Positions 25,031 through 33,582 of a DNA stretch of 42,482 nt are shown piece by piece (position 1 is the stretch's first letter; every line of letters starts with the position of its first letter). The notes under the pieces are model-generated. The model was not told where the DNA came from, ran no database searches, and worked only from the letters and a program-made list of their open reading frames with translations. A program made the translations under genes and the position numbers. Origin of the DNA: Akkermansiaceae bacterium (GTDB taxonomy: Bacteria > Verrucomicrobiota > Verrucomicrobiia > Verrucomicrobiales > Akkermansiaceae); NCBI GenBank assembly GCA_903888515.1, contig CAISTY010000173.1, forward strand, positions 1 through 42,482. Direction: 5' to 3'.

Positions 25031-25207
25031 TCATGGATTTACGCGGATCATCAAAGAGTTGTATTGATTGGGTGACTCGCCCGTTCCCCTCTGATTTTTT
25101 CAGCCCCAGACTCGCCGCCAATGATCCGCCATGCTTTTTCCGGGTTTGCTCATGCTCACACCGATCGAGCAGGATGCGCATTCAACCGAGACTCCGGCAA
25201 TCGCAGC

Positions 25208-25548
25208 GTGGCTGGAGCATCCTGCTCCAGTCCGTGCCCGGAGCGTCCCGCTCCGTCTTCCGGATGCCATCAACCGCGGATTCAGAAGTCGCAGCGAAGT
25301 GGCTGGCGCGTCCCGCGCCAGACCGTGCACGGAGCGTCCCGCTCCGTCTTCCGGATGCCATCAACCGCGGATTCAGAAGTCGCAGCGAAGTGGCTGGCGC
25401 GTCCCGCGCCAGTCCGTGCCCGGAGCGTCCCGCTCCGTCTGCCGAATGCCATCAACCGCAGATTCAGAAGTCGCAGCGAAGTGGCTGGCGCGTCCCGCGC
25501 CAGTCCGTGCCCGGAGCGTCCCGCTCCGTCTGCCGGATATCTCATCTC
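25208..25548. repeat. Four-copy 91-bp tandem array of double hairpins
   Basis: Copies begin at 25208, 25299, 25390 and 25481, exactly 91 bp apart; the last is truncated. Each unit holds two hairpins. In copies 2-4 the first is GGCGC-GTCCC-GCGCC. In copy 1 it is TGGAGC-ATCCT-GCTCCA. The second is GGAGC-GTCCC-GCTCC in all copies. The linker reads CCGGATGCCATCAACCGCGG with small changes. The region is open in several frames, but 91 is not a multiple of three and no protein is implied. Confidence 0.93.
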
Positions 25549-25622
25549 CATGGCGGAATGCCAACAGGCGGGACGGCTATCCTCCGCCACGCCTCCGCAT
25601 CCCCCCCAAAAAATAAGTTCAG

Positions 25623-25836
25623 CTTCGGAAATCGCCGCGTAGCTGGAGCATCCTGCTCCAGACCGTGTCCGGAGCGTCCCGCTCCGCCTTCCGGATGCCT
25701 CATCTCCATAGCGGAATGCCAACAGGCGGGACGCCTGTTGGCCAAGACAGCCGGGACGGCTATCCTCCACTATGCCTCCCCTCCCCAAAAAATTCAACTT
25801 CCCGAAAAAAATCTTGCGCCCGCAAAAAAAAATGTT
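25623..25836 (+). repeat. Hairpin/leader cassette, copy A
   Basis: About 214 bp nearly identical to 33323-33539. In order it holds TGGAGC-ATCCT-GCTCCA, GGAGC-GTCCC-GCTCC, CAGGCG-GGA-CGCCTG, a CGGGACGGCTATCC block, a C-rich/A-rich junction, and the identical 36-bp leader. A partial extra copy of the middle section lies just before it (25549-25612). Confidence 0.9.
25801..25836 (+). promoter_or_regulatory. 36-bp shared leader element, copy A
   Basis: Identical over 36 bp to 33504-33539. It consists of A-tracts on both sides of the short palindrome TTGCG-CC-CGCAA (25814-25825). It lies 130 bp before the start codon of the large surface-protein gene. TTGCGC could be a -35-like hexamer, but no good -10 is visible here. 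A common regulator or promoter for the two genes is an inference. Confidence 0.6.
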
Positions 25837-25965
25837 TTTTACGAATTTAAGCAGTGGGTTTCAGCACTGCATTTCCGTATTTCCCCCTTCCCCTGCAAAA
25901 CCAATTTCCGGGTAAAACCAATCCTCCATCCACTAACAACAAACCAAGCGCTGTCCAAAAACATC

Positions 25966-28900
25966 ATGAAAACACCGCATGTAATCATAATCAAATCCAT
26001 AGGTAACCACCTAAAACCCGCCCGCATCCTCGCGGGATCCATCGCGGCCCTCCTCGCCGTGCCCGCCGCGCAGGCTGTTCCGCTCAGATGGGACATCACG
26101 TCCGGCGATGGCGCGACGATTACCGACGGCTTAGGAACTTGGTCGGATGCGGCGGGAAATTGGAACAATGGCGCGGACACCGTTTGGGCCAACGCCACGC
26201 CCGACGACGCCATCTTCGGAGGCGGCACGCTCGGTGGGTTTGGCACGGTGACTCTCGGTTCGGCCATCACGGCGGGCAGCCTCACCTTCAATACCCCCAA
26301 CGGCGGCGGAGCCTACACCATCGACACCTCAACTTTTGCCCTCACGCTGAATACCGGCATTACGGCGAATGAATCCGCCTCGATCCTGAGCGGGGTCGGT
26401 GGTTCGCTCGCCTTAGGGGGAGCCAGCGCTTGGTCGGTCGCCGCCACTAAGAACCTCACTGTCGGAGCCCCGGTCAGCGGTGGTTTCGGCATCACCAAGT
26501 CCGGCACCGGTACCCTCACGCTCTCCGGCGCGAACACCTACTCCGGCACAACGACAGTCTCCGCCGGCACCATGCAATTCGCCACGACCGGCTCACTCTA
26601 CAACAGCACCACCGGCAGTTGGACGGCAGCGAACATCAACGTGAAAAGTAGTGGCACATTGGCGTTCAACGTTGGCGGTGCGGGCGAGTTCACCACGGGC
26701 GATATCACCACCCTTCTGACCAATCTTGCCGCCAGCAGCAGTACGACGAACGGCATGAACGCCGGATCGAACTTCGGCTTCGACACCACCAACGCCTCCG
26801 GCGGCACCTTCACCATCGCAGATGTGATCGCCAACTCCACCGGAACCTCCGGCGGTGCCCGCGGCCTCACCAAACTCGGAACAAATACCTTGGTGCTCAG
26901 CAACGCCGACAACACCTACACCGGCACCACCACCATCAACGGCGGCACGCTGGCCATCGGCGGAGCCGGCCGGTTGAACAGCGGAAACTCCGTGGCCGTC
27001 ACCATCACCAGCGGCACGTTCCAATACGGCAGCAGCGCGAACCAGACCTTGAGTACAGTCACCGGCGCTGGCGCGCTGACCAAGACCGGTAGCGGCACGC
27101 TGACGCTCAGCGGCGGCGGTGTCACCCACTCTGGCACCACCACGATCAGTCAAGGCACACTGCGCCTGACCAAGGCCGATTCCGGGAGCTATACTTCCGC
27201 CATCAGCGTGAATTCAGGCGGAACGCTGGCCCTCAACGGCACCAATTGGGCCGGAAGCCAAAACATCACCCTGAACGGCGGCACTCTGCTCACGGATGAG
27301 AACTATGGCTACGTCATCAGCAGCAAGGTGGTGAATGTGACCGACAACTCGATCCTCCAGACCAATGGCACCGGCATCGCTGGGAACAATTACATTAGCG
27401 AGTACTTTCTGGACCAAGGTCTCAACATCACCAGCGGCAAGACCTTGACGTTCAACCCTTCCACCGTGAACAACGGCATTGTGTTGCGCGGGAACACGTC
27501 ACCCGGCAGCGGTTCGTTGGTTGTCAGCGGAGTAGGGACCACGTCGCTGGTAGGCCGTGCCAACCTACAGTTCAGAACCGATGGTGCCAGCAACTTGGCC
27601 AACGCCGATGTGACCCTGACCAACGCGACGATGAATGTCGGTCGAGGCCTCAACGACGCCAACGCGGCGGGCGCCACCGTCAAGAGTCTGAGTGGAAACG
27701 GCAGGGTTTACGCCGACACGACCAACAACACGCTCACGGTGGGCCAGAACGATGGTTCCGGCACCTTCAGCGGCGTCCTGGCCAACGGCACCGCTGTCCT
27801 TTCGCTGGTCAAGACGGGTTCCGGCACGCAGGTGCTCAGCGGCCTCAAAAGTTATACCGGAACTACGGCCGTCAACGGCGGCACTCTGGTGCTCAGCGGC
27901 CCCAATACGACTACGGGAATCATGACCATCAATGGTGGCACCCTTCAGGCCGGCAGCGCCACGGCATTCGGTTCGGCAGACTACGCCACGCTCCTCTTCG
28001 GCTCTGGCAGCACGGGCAAGGTGCGACTGGACGGCAACAGCGTGACGGTGGTCGGCCTGAACACAAATGCCACAGTCGGCACCCCCATCCTTGAGAACGG
28101 CTCGACTGTGGTTGGCACCGACACCCTGACGGTCAACAATGCCGCGGCCAATACGTTCGCCGGAGTGCTCCAAGACGGTTCGACGCGAAAGCTGGCCCTC
28201 ACGAAGGGAGCGGCCGGCACGCTGACCCTTTCCGGCACGAACACCTACAGCGGCGGGACGGCCATCAACGGCGGCACCCTTCTGGCCGCCGCCGCGGCCA
28301 ATCTGCCCTCGGCCGGCAATCTCACGATCAACGCCGGTGGCACCTTCAGCATGGTCAATAGCGCCGCAGTGACGACCTATGCCGCGAACAGCCTGACGCT
28401 TGCCGACGGTGCGAATTTGTCGTTCGACCTGGTCGGCACCAATACCACGGACCTCATCACCTCGACCAACGCGGCGGTGACCGCCGGTGGAAACATCGGG
28501 ATCAGCATCACCGGATCCAGCACTCCCGTTGTGAACGCGGCGACGACATTGATCAGCAGTCCGAGCGGCGGCCTGGACACCGGCGGTACCAGCTATTTCG
28601 TGGCCAACAATACGGACTACACCGCGACGCTCGTTGCGGGTCCGACCGATGTGCAGATCACCAGCTACACCGGTTCTGTCCCGGCGCTGACCAATGCCTA
28701 TTGGAAGCGTAACCAGCTTGCCGGAGCTCCTGATGTCATGGCGCTCTCGGCCGGAACCTCGAGCAACTGGGATTCGGATGCCTTAGGCACTTCGGCAGGC
28801 GGCGTCGTGCCCGGCGGCAATGGCGTCAATGTCATTTTTAGCGCTACCGGTGCCACATCCAACGTGACCGTGGGTGCGGACATGAACCTGGGCAGCATCA

Positions 28901-31900
28901 CCTTTAACGACTTGAACAACGCCGTCACCATCGGCGGGAGCAACACGATCACTCTCAATAGCACTGCGACTGGTGCTGCGACGTCGGCGGGGGATCTTGG
29001 GTCGGTGACGGCGGGCAGCGCCATCTCCGTGACCTCATCTGCCAATGCCAACAACACCATCAACGCGGGACTCGCGCTGGGTGCGGCACAGACGTGGAAC
29101 GTTGCCTCGGGCAAAACCCTCGCCGTGAACGGGAAGGTGTATAACCGCGGCAACCTCCTGACCATCGGCGGTGACGGCGATGCCACGATTTCCGGTGAGA
29201 TCATCGGCGCGGGTGGGCTCACGAAGACCAGCACCGGCATACTTACGGTCAGCGGCAACAACACTTTTACGGGCACGACGACCATTTCCGCCGGCACGTT
29301 GAAAGTGGGTGCCGCCGGGGCAATCCCGACGCCCGTAGCAGTCACTTCGACGCTGGACCTCAACGGCCAGAGCCCGACGATCCGATACCTGACCGGCGCC
29401 GGCAGCGTGATCAACTCCGGCGGTTCGGCCGTTCTAACACTGAATTTGCTGAACTCCGGCGCCCAGACGTTCTCCGGGGGGATCAGCGGCACCGTCCGCC
29501 TGGTGGTCCAGAACTTTGCCGCCAAGAATGCGGACCTGCAGGTTCTTACCGGAACGAACAACTACACGGGCGGGACGCTGATCGACGCCGGGCAAATCCG
29601 CGCCGCCGACGAGGCCAAACTGGGCGCGGTACCGGTCTCGTTCGACGCGGCCAACATCACCCTGTCCAACGGCGGCGTGCTTCAGAACTACGATTCCCAT
29701 CTGGTGCTAAACGCCAACCGCGGCATCACCCTGGGCACCGGCGGCGGAATGTTCTATCCAGGTTGGAGCAAGACCATCACCGTCAACGGCGTCATCACCG
29801 GCTCGGGCAGCCTGACGAAGCTGGACAGCGGCCCACTGGTCCTCACTGCCGCAAATACCTACACCGGCCCCACGATCATCGGCGCCGGCACACTGCAGCT
29901 CGGCAACGGCGGCACGAGCGGGTCACTTTCCCCGTCCAGCCAGATTACCAACGGCGGCTCGTTGACCTTCAACCGCTCGGATACCCTCACGCAGGGCACC
30001 GACTTCGCCAGCGTCATTTCTAGTTCGGGAAGCATCTCTCAGAATGGCACCGGCACCACGATCCTCTCCGGCCTCAACACCTACGGCGGCAAGACGTTTG
30101 TCAACGGAGGCGTGCTCTCGGTCTCGTCCCTCGCCAACTCCGGGCAGCCCAGCAATATCGGCGCCTACCCGATCCCTGGCGCGTATTGGGTGGGGAGCAC
30201 CTTCTACGGCGCGTTGGAACTCAATGGAGGCACGTTCCGATACACCGGTAGCAGCACCACCACCGACCTCGGCTTCAGGAACAATAGCAACTCCACGATT
30301 GAGGTGAGTTCTCCCAACACCACGCTGACCTTTGGGGGATGCGACATCGGAAGAGGTGTGTTGAACGTCACCGGTGCCCCCGGCACCCGCCTCGTGATGG
30401 GCATAACCAGAGGGGAGGGATCTAACTCGGATAAGACGTTGAACCCGACGACGATAAACATGACGGTGAACGGCTTCAACCTCTTCAATTCCGGCGGCAA
30501 TCCGGGTCTGGTGCTTCACGGTACGTCCACCGACAACAGGATTACAGGAATTATTGACAACACGGTCGCCGCGGTCACCAAGTCCAACACCAGCACGTGG
30601 ACCTTATCCGCCGCAAACGCCTACTTCGGCGGGACGTTTGTCAACGGCGGCACACTGGGCCTCGACTTCTCCGCCGCCACCGCGCCCGCGTCCAACATCA
30701 TCAACAACGCGACCAATGTTTCCGCCCTCACACTTGGCGGCGGCACGCTGAGCCTCACCGGCAAAGCCAGCACCACCAACAGCCAGCGATTCAACGGCCT
30801 GACCGCGCTCGCCGGCTCATCCGCGATCGTGCTGAATGCAAACGCCACGGCCAATCCCCTCGTCCTGACCCTCGGGGCCCTTACCCGCGCAACCGGCGGC
30901 GGCACCGTGGATTTCACGCTGCCGACCGGAACGCAAGACGGCACCAACGGCGTCACGACGACCTCGACGGGCTTCCTCAATAACAACGTCCTGACCCACG
31001 CCGCAGGCGGCACCGCGTTCGCCACGGTCGGCGGAAACGATTGGGCCACCCTGAACGGGACCGGGAACATCGTCGGGTACGACAGTCTTCACGATTACAC
31101 CGCCACCACCGGCGCCGGCGGCGCCGGCACCACGGCCTCCAATTACACTGACAAGAACATCGACGTCAACAGCAGCGAGGGCCTTTTGTCGGGCCCAATC
31201 ACGCCCAACACCTTGCGCTTCAACACCAACGTCGCCAATACGGTCACGCTCGCCGCGGGTACTAACATGATTGGCGCGGGTGGTATTCTGGTGACCAGCA
31301 CCGTCGGCGGCTATGATTCCACCATTACCGGCGATACGTTGGCGGGCTCGACCACCGGCAAGGATCTGGTCGTGATCCAAAACAATACCAGCGGCGGCCT
31401 GACCATCAGCTCCGTCATCGCCGACAACGCGTCTGCAACAGCCTTGACCAAGGCCGGCCCTGGCACGCTGACGCTCTCCGGTGTCAACACCTACACCGGC
31501 GTCACCACCGTTTACACCGGCACCCTCTCGGTCTCCAACCTTCAGAACGCCGGTTCGAACAGCCACATCGGCAACTTCCCGACCGTCGGCGCGACGGGCC
31601 TCGTCCTGGGCGGCGGCACGCTCAAATATACCGGCGGGAACGCCTCCATCGACCGCGGCTTCACCCTCAGCACGGCCAACAGCACGATTGACGTGAACAA
31701 CGCCAGCACGGCGCTGAAACTCGGCGCCTCCTCGCTCGGCGCGTTCACTCTCAACGTGACCGGCGGCACCGGCAGCACCCTCGAAATCGGCGCGGCCACC
31801 CTGACCGCCGTTGTCCAACACTCTTTGTCGGCGTACCTGCTCGCCAACACCACCATTGCCCCGTCCATCCCGCTGACCATCGCCAGCCTTTCGGGCTCGA

Positions 31901-33201
31901 ACCAGTGGGTCACCTTCAACGGACCCAGCACCAGCACCGTAACCGGCGCGACAACCTTCTCGGACAGTGCGTTCATCATCAGCAACGGCACGCTCAGCCT
32001 CTCGACGATCACCGAGACGGCTGCGGCTGGTAAGACGATCACCCTAGGGGGCACCGGCACCGGAACCGTCTCCGAAGCGATCAGTCAAAACCTAGCCAAC
32101 GCCCTCGCAATCACCAAGAGCGGCACCGGCACCTGGACCCTCTCCGGCACCAACACCTACACCGGCACAACCACCATCAGCGCCGGCACGCTCACTGTCG
32201 CACCGACCGGTACCATCAACAACACCAGCGGGGTTTCGATTGGAGCGGGCAACTTCAAGTACAACTCGAGCACCGCCCTGTCGAAACCGGTTTCCTTCAC
32301 TTCCACCGGCGGCACCCTCAGCGGCACCGGCACCATCACTCCGGCGGTCACCGTCACCTCTGGCAATACCCTGTCCCCAGGTGCCAGCGCCGGCCCCATC
32401 AGCTTCGGCAACGGGCTGACCATCTCCCCAGGCGGCATCTTGAACTGGGAACACACCGCCGGCAACGCGGTTGGCCTCACCCCCGGCACGGACTGGGACG
32501 TGGTCAACGTCACTGGAACGACTACCATCAGCATCGGCTCGAACCTCAACCTGAAGTTCTCCACCGGCACGGATTTCTCCCATGCCTTCTGGAACGATAC
32601 ACAGACATGGAAATTCATCGTTGGTGGCGTCACCGCGGGCAATTTGTTTGACACCAGCAATATCGACATCTTCGTCAACGAAGCTCCGGTGGGCTCTGGC
32701 AACACCATCAGCGGCCAAGGCGCGTTCTCGACGGTCGTCAATGGCAATGATCTGGATCTTACGTGGACCGTCTCCGGGGCCACCGCTTCCTACGCCACTT
32801 GGGCCGCCGGCCTCTCCACCTCCAGCCCGCCACTGTCCGACACAGCCGCCGATGCGGACCCCGATAAGGACGGCTTGAGCAATGCGTATGAGTATATCCA
32901 CGGCTCCGACCCGCGTTACCCCAATCAAGGCGGACCCACGGGCAGTGTTGTCGGCACCAACCTGCAACTTACCTTCACCCGCACGGATAGTGCGGAAACC
33001 GCTGACGTAAGCCTGCTGGTCCAAGTCAGCACCGACCTAAGCGATTGGACCTCCATTGCCAGCTACCCCATCGGCGCCACCTCGAGTGCCGGCGTCCTTG
33101 TCAACGAAAATGATGCCTTGGATGACGAAATCATCGTGACCATTCCCAAAGGAACCGACGTGAAAAAATTCGCGCGCCTCATTGTCGTCGTGACACCATA
33201 A
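25966..33201 (+). CDS. Giant autotransporter-associated beta-strand repeat protein
   Basis: 2411 aa. The signal peptide ends near AAQA-VPL (residues ~35-38). About a dozen PF12951-type repeats follow, recognisable as [L/I]TKxGxGTLTLSGxNTYxGxTTxxxGTL, e.g. around 26485, 26870, 27080, 27810, 28195, 29215, 29815, 30050, 30580, 31440 and 32110. They should form a long right-handed beta-helix stalk. Near the C-terminus come DADPDKDGLSNAYEY, a calcium-binding type-3-like loop, and a VQVSTDLSDWTSI module ending in KKFARLIVVVTP. No autotransporter beta-barrel is present, so secretion must use another route. ATG 25966 is the first Met before a signal peptide; the open frame extends upstream through repeats and is not coding. 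Confidence 0.9.
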   Translation: MKTPHVIIIKSIGNHLKPARILAGSIAALLAVPAAQAVPLRWDITSGDGATITDGLGTWSDAAGNWNNGADTVWANATPDDAIFGGGTLGGFGTVTLGSAITAGSLTFNTPNGGGAYTIDTSTFALTLNTGITANESASILSGVGGSLALGGASAWSVAATKNLTVGAPVSGGFGITKSGTGTLTLSGANTYSGTTTVSAGTMQFATTGSLYNSTTGSWTAANINVKSSGTLAFNVGGAGEFTTGDITTLLTNLAASSSTTNGMNAGSNFGFDTTNASGGTFTIADVIANSTGTSGGARGLTKLGTNTLVLSNADNTYTGTTTINGGTLAIGGAGRLNSGNSVAVTITSGTFQYGSSANQTLSTVTGAGALTKTGSGTLTLSGGGVTHSGTTTISQGTLRLTKADSGSYTSAISVNSGGTLALNGTNWAGSQNITLNGGTLLTDENYGYVISSKVVNVTDNSILQTNGTGIAGNNYISEYFLDQGLNITSGKTLTFNPSTVNNGIVLRGNTSPGSGSLVVSGVGTTSLVGRANLQFRTDGASNLANADVTLTNATMNVGRGLNDANAAGATVKSLSGNGRVYADTTNNTLTVGQNDGSGTFSGVLANGTAVLSLVKTGSGTQVLSGLKSYTGTTAVNGGTLVLSGPNTTTGIMTINGGTLQAGSATAFGSADYATLLFGSGSTGKVRLDGNSVTVVGLNTNATVGTPILENGSTVVGTDTLTVNNAAANTFAGVLQDGSTRKLALTKGAAGTLTLSGTNTYSGGTAINGGTLLAAAAANLPSAGNLTINAGGTFSMVNSAAVTTYAANSLTLADGANLSFDLVGTNTTDLITSTNAAVTAGGNIGISITGSSTPVVNAATTLISSPSGGLDTGGTSYFVANNTDYTATLVAGPTDVQITSYTGSVPALTNAYWKRNQLAGAPDVMALSAGTSSNWDSDALGTSAGGVVPGGNGVNVIFSATGATSNVTVGADMNLGSITFNDLNNAVTIGGSNTITLNSTATGAATSAGDLGSVTAGSAISVTSSANANNTINAGLALGAAQTWNVASGKTLAVNGKVYNRGNLLTIGGDGDATISGEIIGAGGLTKTSTGILTVSGNNTFTGTTTISAGTLKVGAAGAIPTPVAVTSTLDLNGQSPTIRYLTGAGSVINSGGSAVLTLNLLNSGAQTFSGGISGTVRLVVQNFAAKNADLQVLTGTNNYTGGTLIDAGQIRAADEAKLGAVPVSFDAANITLSNGGVLQNYDSHLVLNANRGITLGTGGGMFYPGWSKTITVNGVITGSGSLTKLDSGPLVLTAANTYTGPTIIGAGTLQLGNGGTSGSLSPSSQITNGGSLTFNRSDTLTQGTDFASVISSSGSISQNGTGTTILSGLNTYGGKTFVNGGVLSVSSLANSGQPSNIGAYPIPGAYWVGSTFYGALELNGGTFRYTGSSTTTDLGFRNNSNSTIEVSSPNTTLTFGGCDIGRGVLNVTGAPGTRLVMGITRGEGSNSDKTLNPTTINMTVNGFNLFNSGGNPGLVLHGTSTDNRITGIIDNTVAAVTKSNTSTWTLSAANAYFGGTFVNGGTLGLDFSAATAPASNIINNATNVSALTLGGGTLSLTGKASTTNSQRFNGLTALAGSSAIVLNANATANPLVLTLGALTRATGGGTVDFTLPTGTQDGTNGVTTTSTGFLNNNVLTHAAGGTAFATVGGNDWATLNGTGNIVGYDSLHDYTATTGAGGAGTTASNYTDKNIDVNSSEGLLSGPITPNTLRFNTNVANTVTLAAGTNMIGAGGILVTSTVGGYDSTITGDTLAGSTTGKDLVVIQNNTSGGLTISSVIADNASATALTKAGPGTLTLSGVNTYTGVTTVYTGTLSVSNLQNAGSNSHIGNFPTVGATGLVLGGGTLKYTGGNASIDRGFTLSTANSTIDVNNASTALKLGASSLGAFTLNVTGGTGSTLEIGAATLTAVVQHSLSAYLLANTTIAPSIPLTIASLSGSNQWVTFNGPSTSTVTGATTFSDSAFIISNGTLSLSTITETAAAGKTITLGGTGTGTVSEAISQNLANALAITKSGTGTWTLSGTNTYTGTTTISAGTLTVAPTGTINNTSGVSIGAGNFKYNSSTALSKPVSFTSTGGTLSGTGTITPAVTVTSGNTLSPGASAGPISFGNGLTISPGGILNWEHTAGNAVGLTPGTDWDVVNVTGTTTISIGSNLNLKFSTGTDFSHAFWNDTQTWKFIVGGVTAGNLFDTSNIDIFVNEAPVGSGNTISGQGAFSTVVNGNDLDLTWTVSGATASYATWAAGLSTSSPPLSDTAADADPDKDGLSNAYEYIHGSDPRYPNQGGPTGSVVGTNLQLTFTRTDSAETADVSLLVQVSTDLSDWTSIASYPIGATSSAGVLVNENDALDDEIIVTIPKGTDVKKFARLIVVVTP

Positions 33202-33237
33202 AACCGGTGCTCTGATTTGACAGTTGGATAATTCCCA

Positions 33238-33264
33238 GGGCCGCCGATCACAAATCGGCGGCCC
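33238..33264 (+). terminator. Hairpin terminator after the giant surface-protein gene
   Basis: An 11-bp perfect stem GGGCCGCCGAT/ATCGGCGGCCC with loop CACAA, starting 37 bp past the stop codon. Only a short TT follows, so termination may rely on the stem strength or on Rho. Confidence 0.75.
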
Positions 33265-33322
33265 TTCTGCGTTATCCTAGAAAGCGCGAGTGATACCACC
33301 TTGATGAATTGAAATCAGGGCG

Positions 33323-33539
33323 CTTCGGAAATCGCAGCGTAGCTGAAGCATCCTGCTCCAGACCGTGCCCGGAGCGTCCCACTCCGTGCCGGAATGCCTC
33401 ATCTCCATGGCGGAATTCCAACAGGCGGGACGCCCTGTTGGCCAAGACAGCCGGGACGGCTATCCTCCGCCACGCCTCCGCACCTTCTCCCCCCCAAAAA
33501 AATCCCGAAAAAAATCTTGCGCCCGCAAAAAAAAATGTT
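33323..33539 (+). repeat. Hairpin/leader cassette, copy B
   Basis: Second copy of the cassette at 25623-25836, with the same module order. Two hairpins have decayed: one arm of the ATCCT hairpin reads TGAAGC, and the GTCCC hairpin reads GGAGC-GTCCC-ACTCC. The terminal 36 bp are unchanged. Confidence 0.9.
33504..33539 (+). promoter_or_regulatory. 36-bp shared leader element, copy B
   Basis: Identical to 25801-25836, with the TTGCG-CC-CGCAA palindrome between A-tracts. Here TTGCGC is followed 16 bp later by TATTAC, a plausible -35/-10 pair. The start codon of the second surface-protein gene is 44 bp downstream. Confidence 0.6.
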
Positions 33540-33582
33540 ATTACACACAGATGTGTCCAAACCAAAAACAAAATCAAAACCA

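Noticed and set aside
25033..25965. The open frame extends 311 codons upstream of the giant surface-protein start.
   Set aside because: It translates hairpin repeats, is open in several frames at once, and the signal peptide starts at 25966.
26593..33024. Several long open frames on the minus strand opposite the giant gene.
   Set aside because: They mirror the Gly/Thr/Asn-rich codon bias of the plus-strand gene and show no domain of their own.
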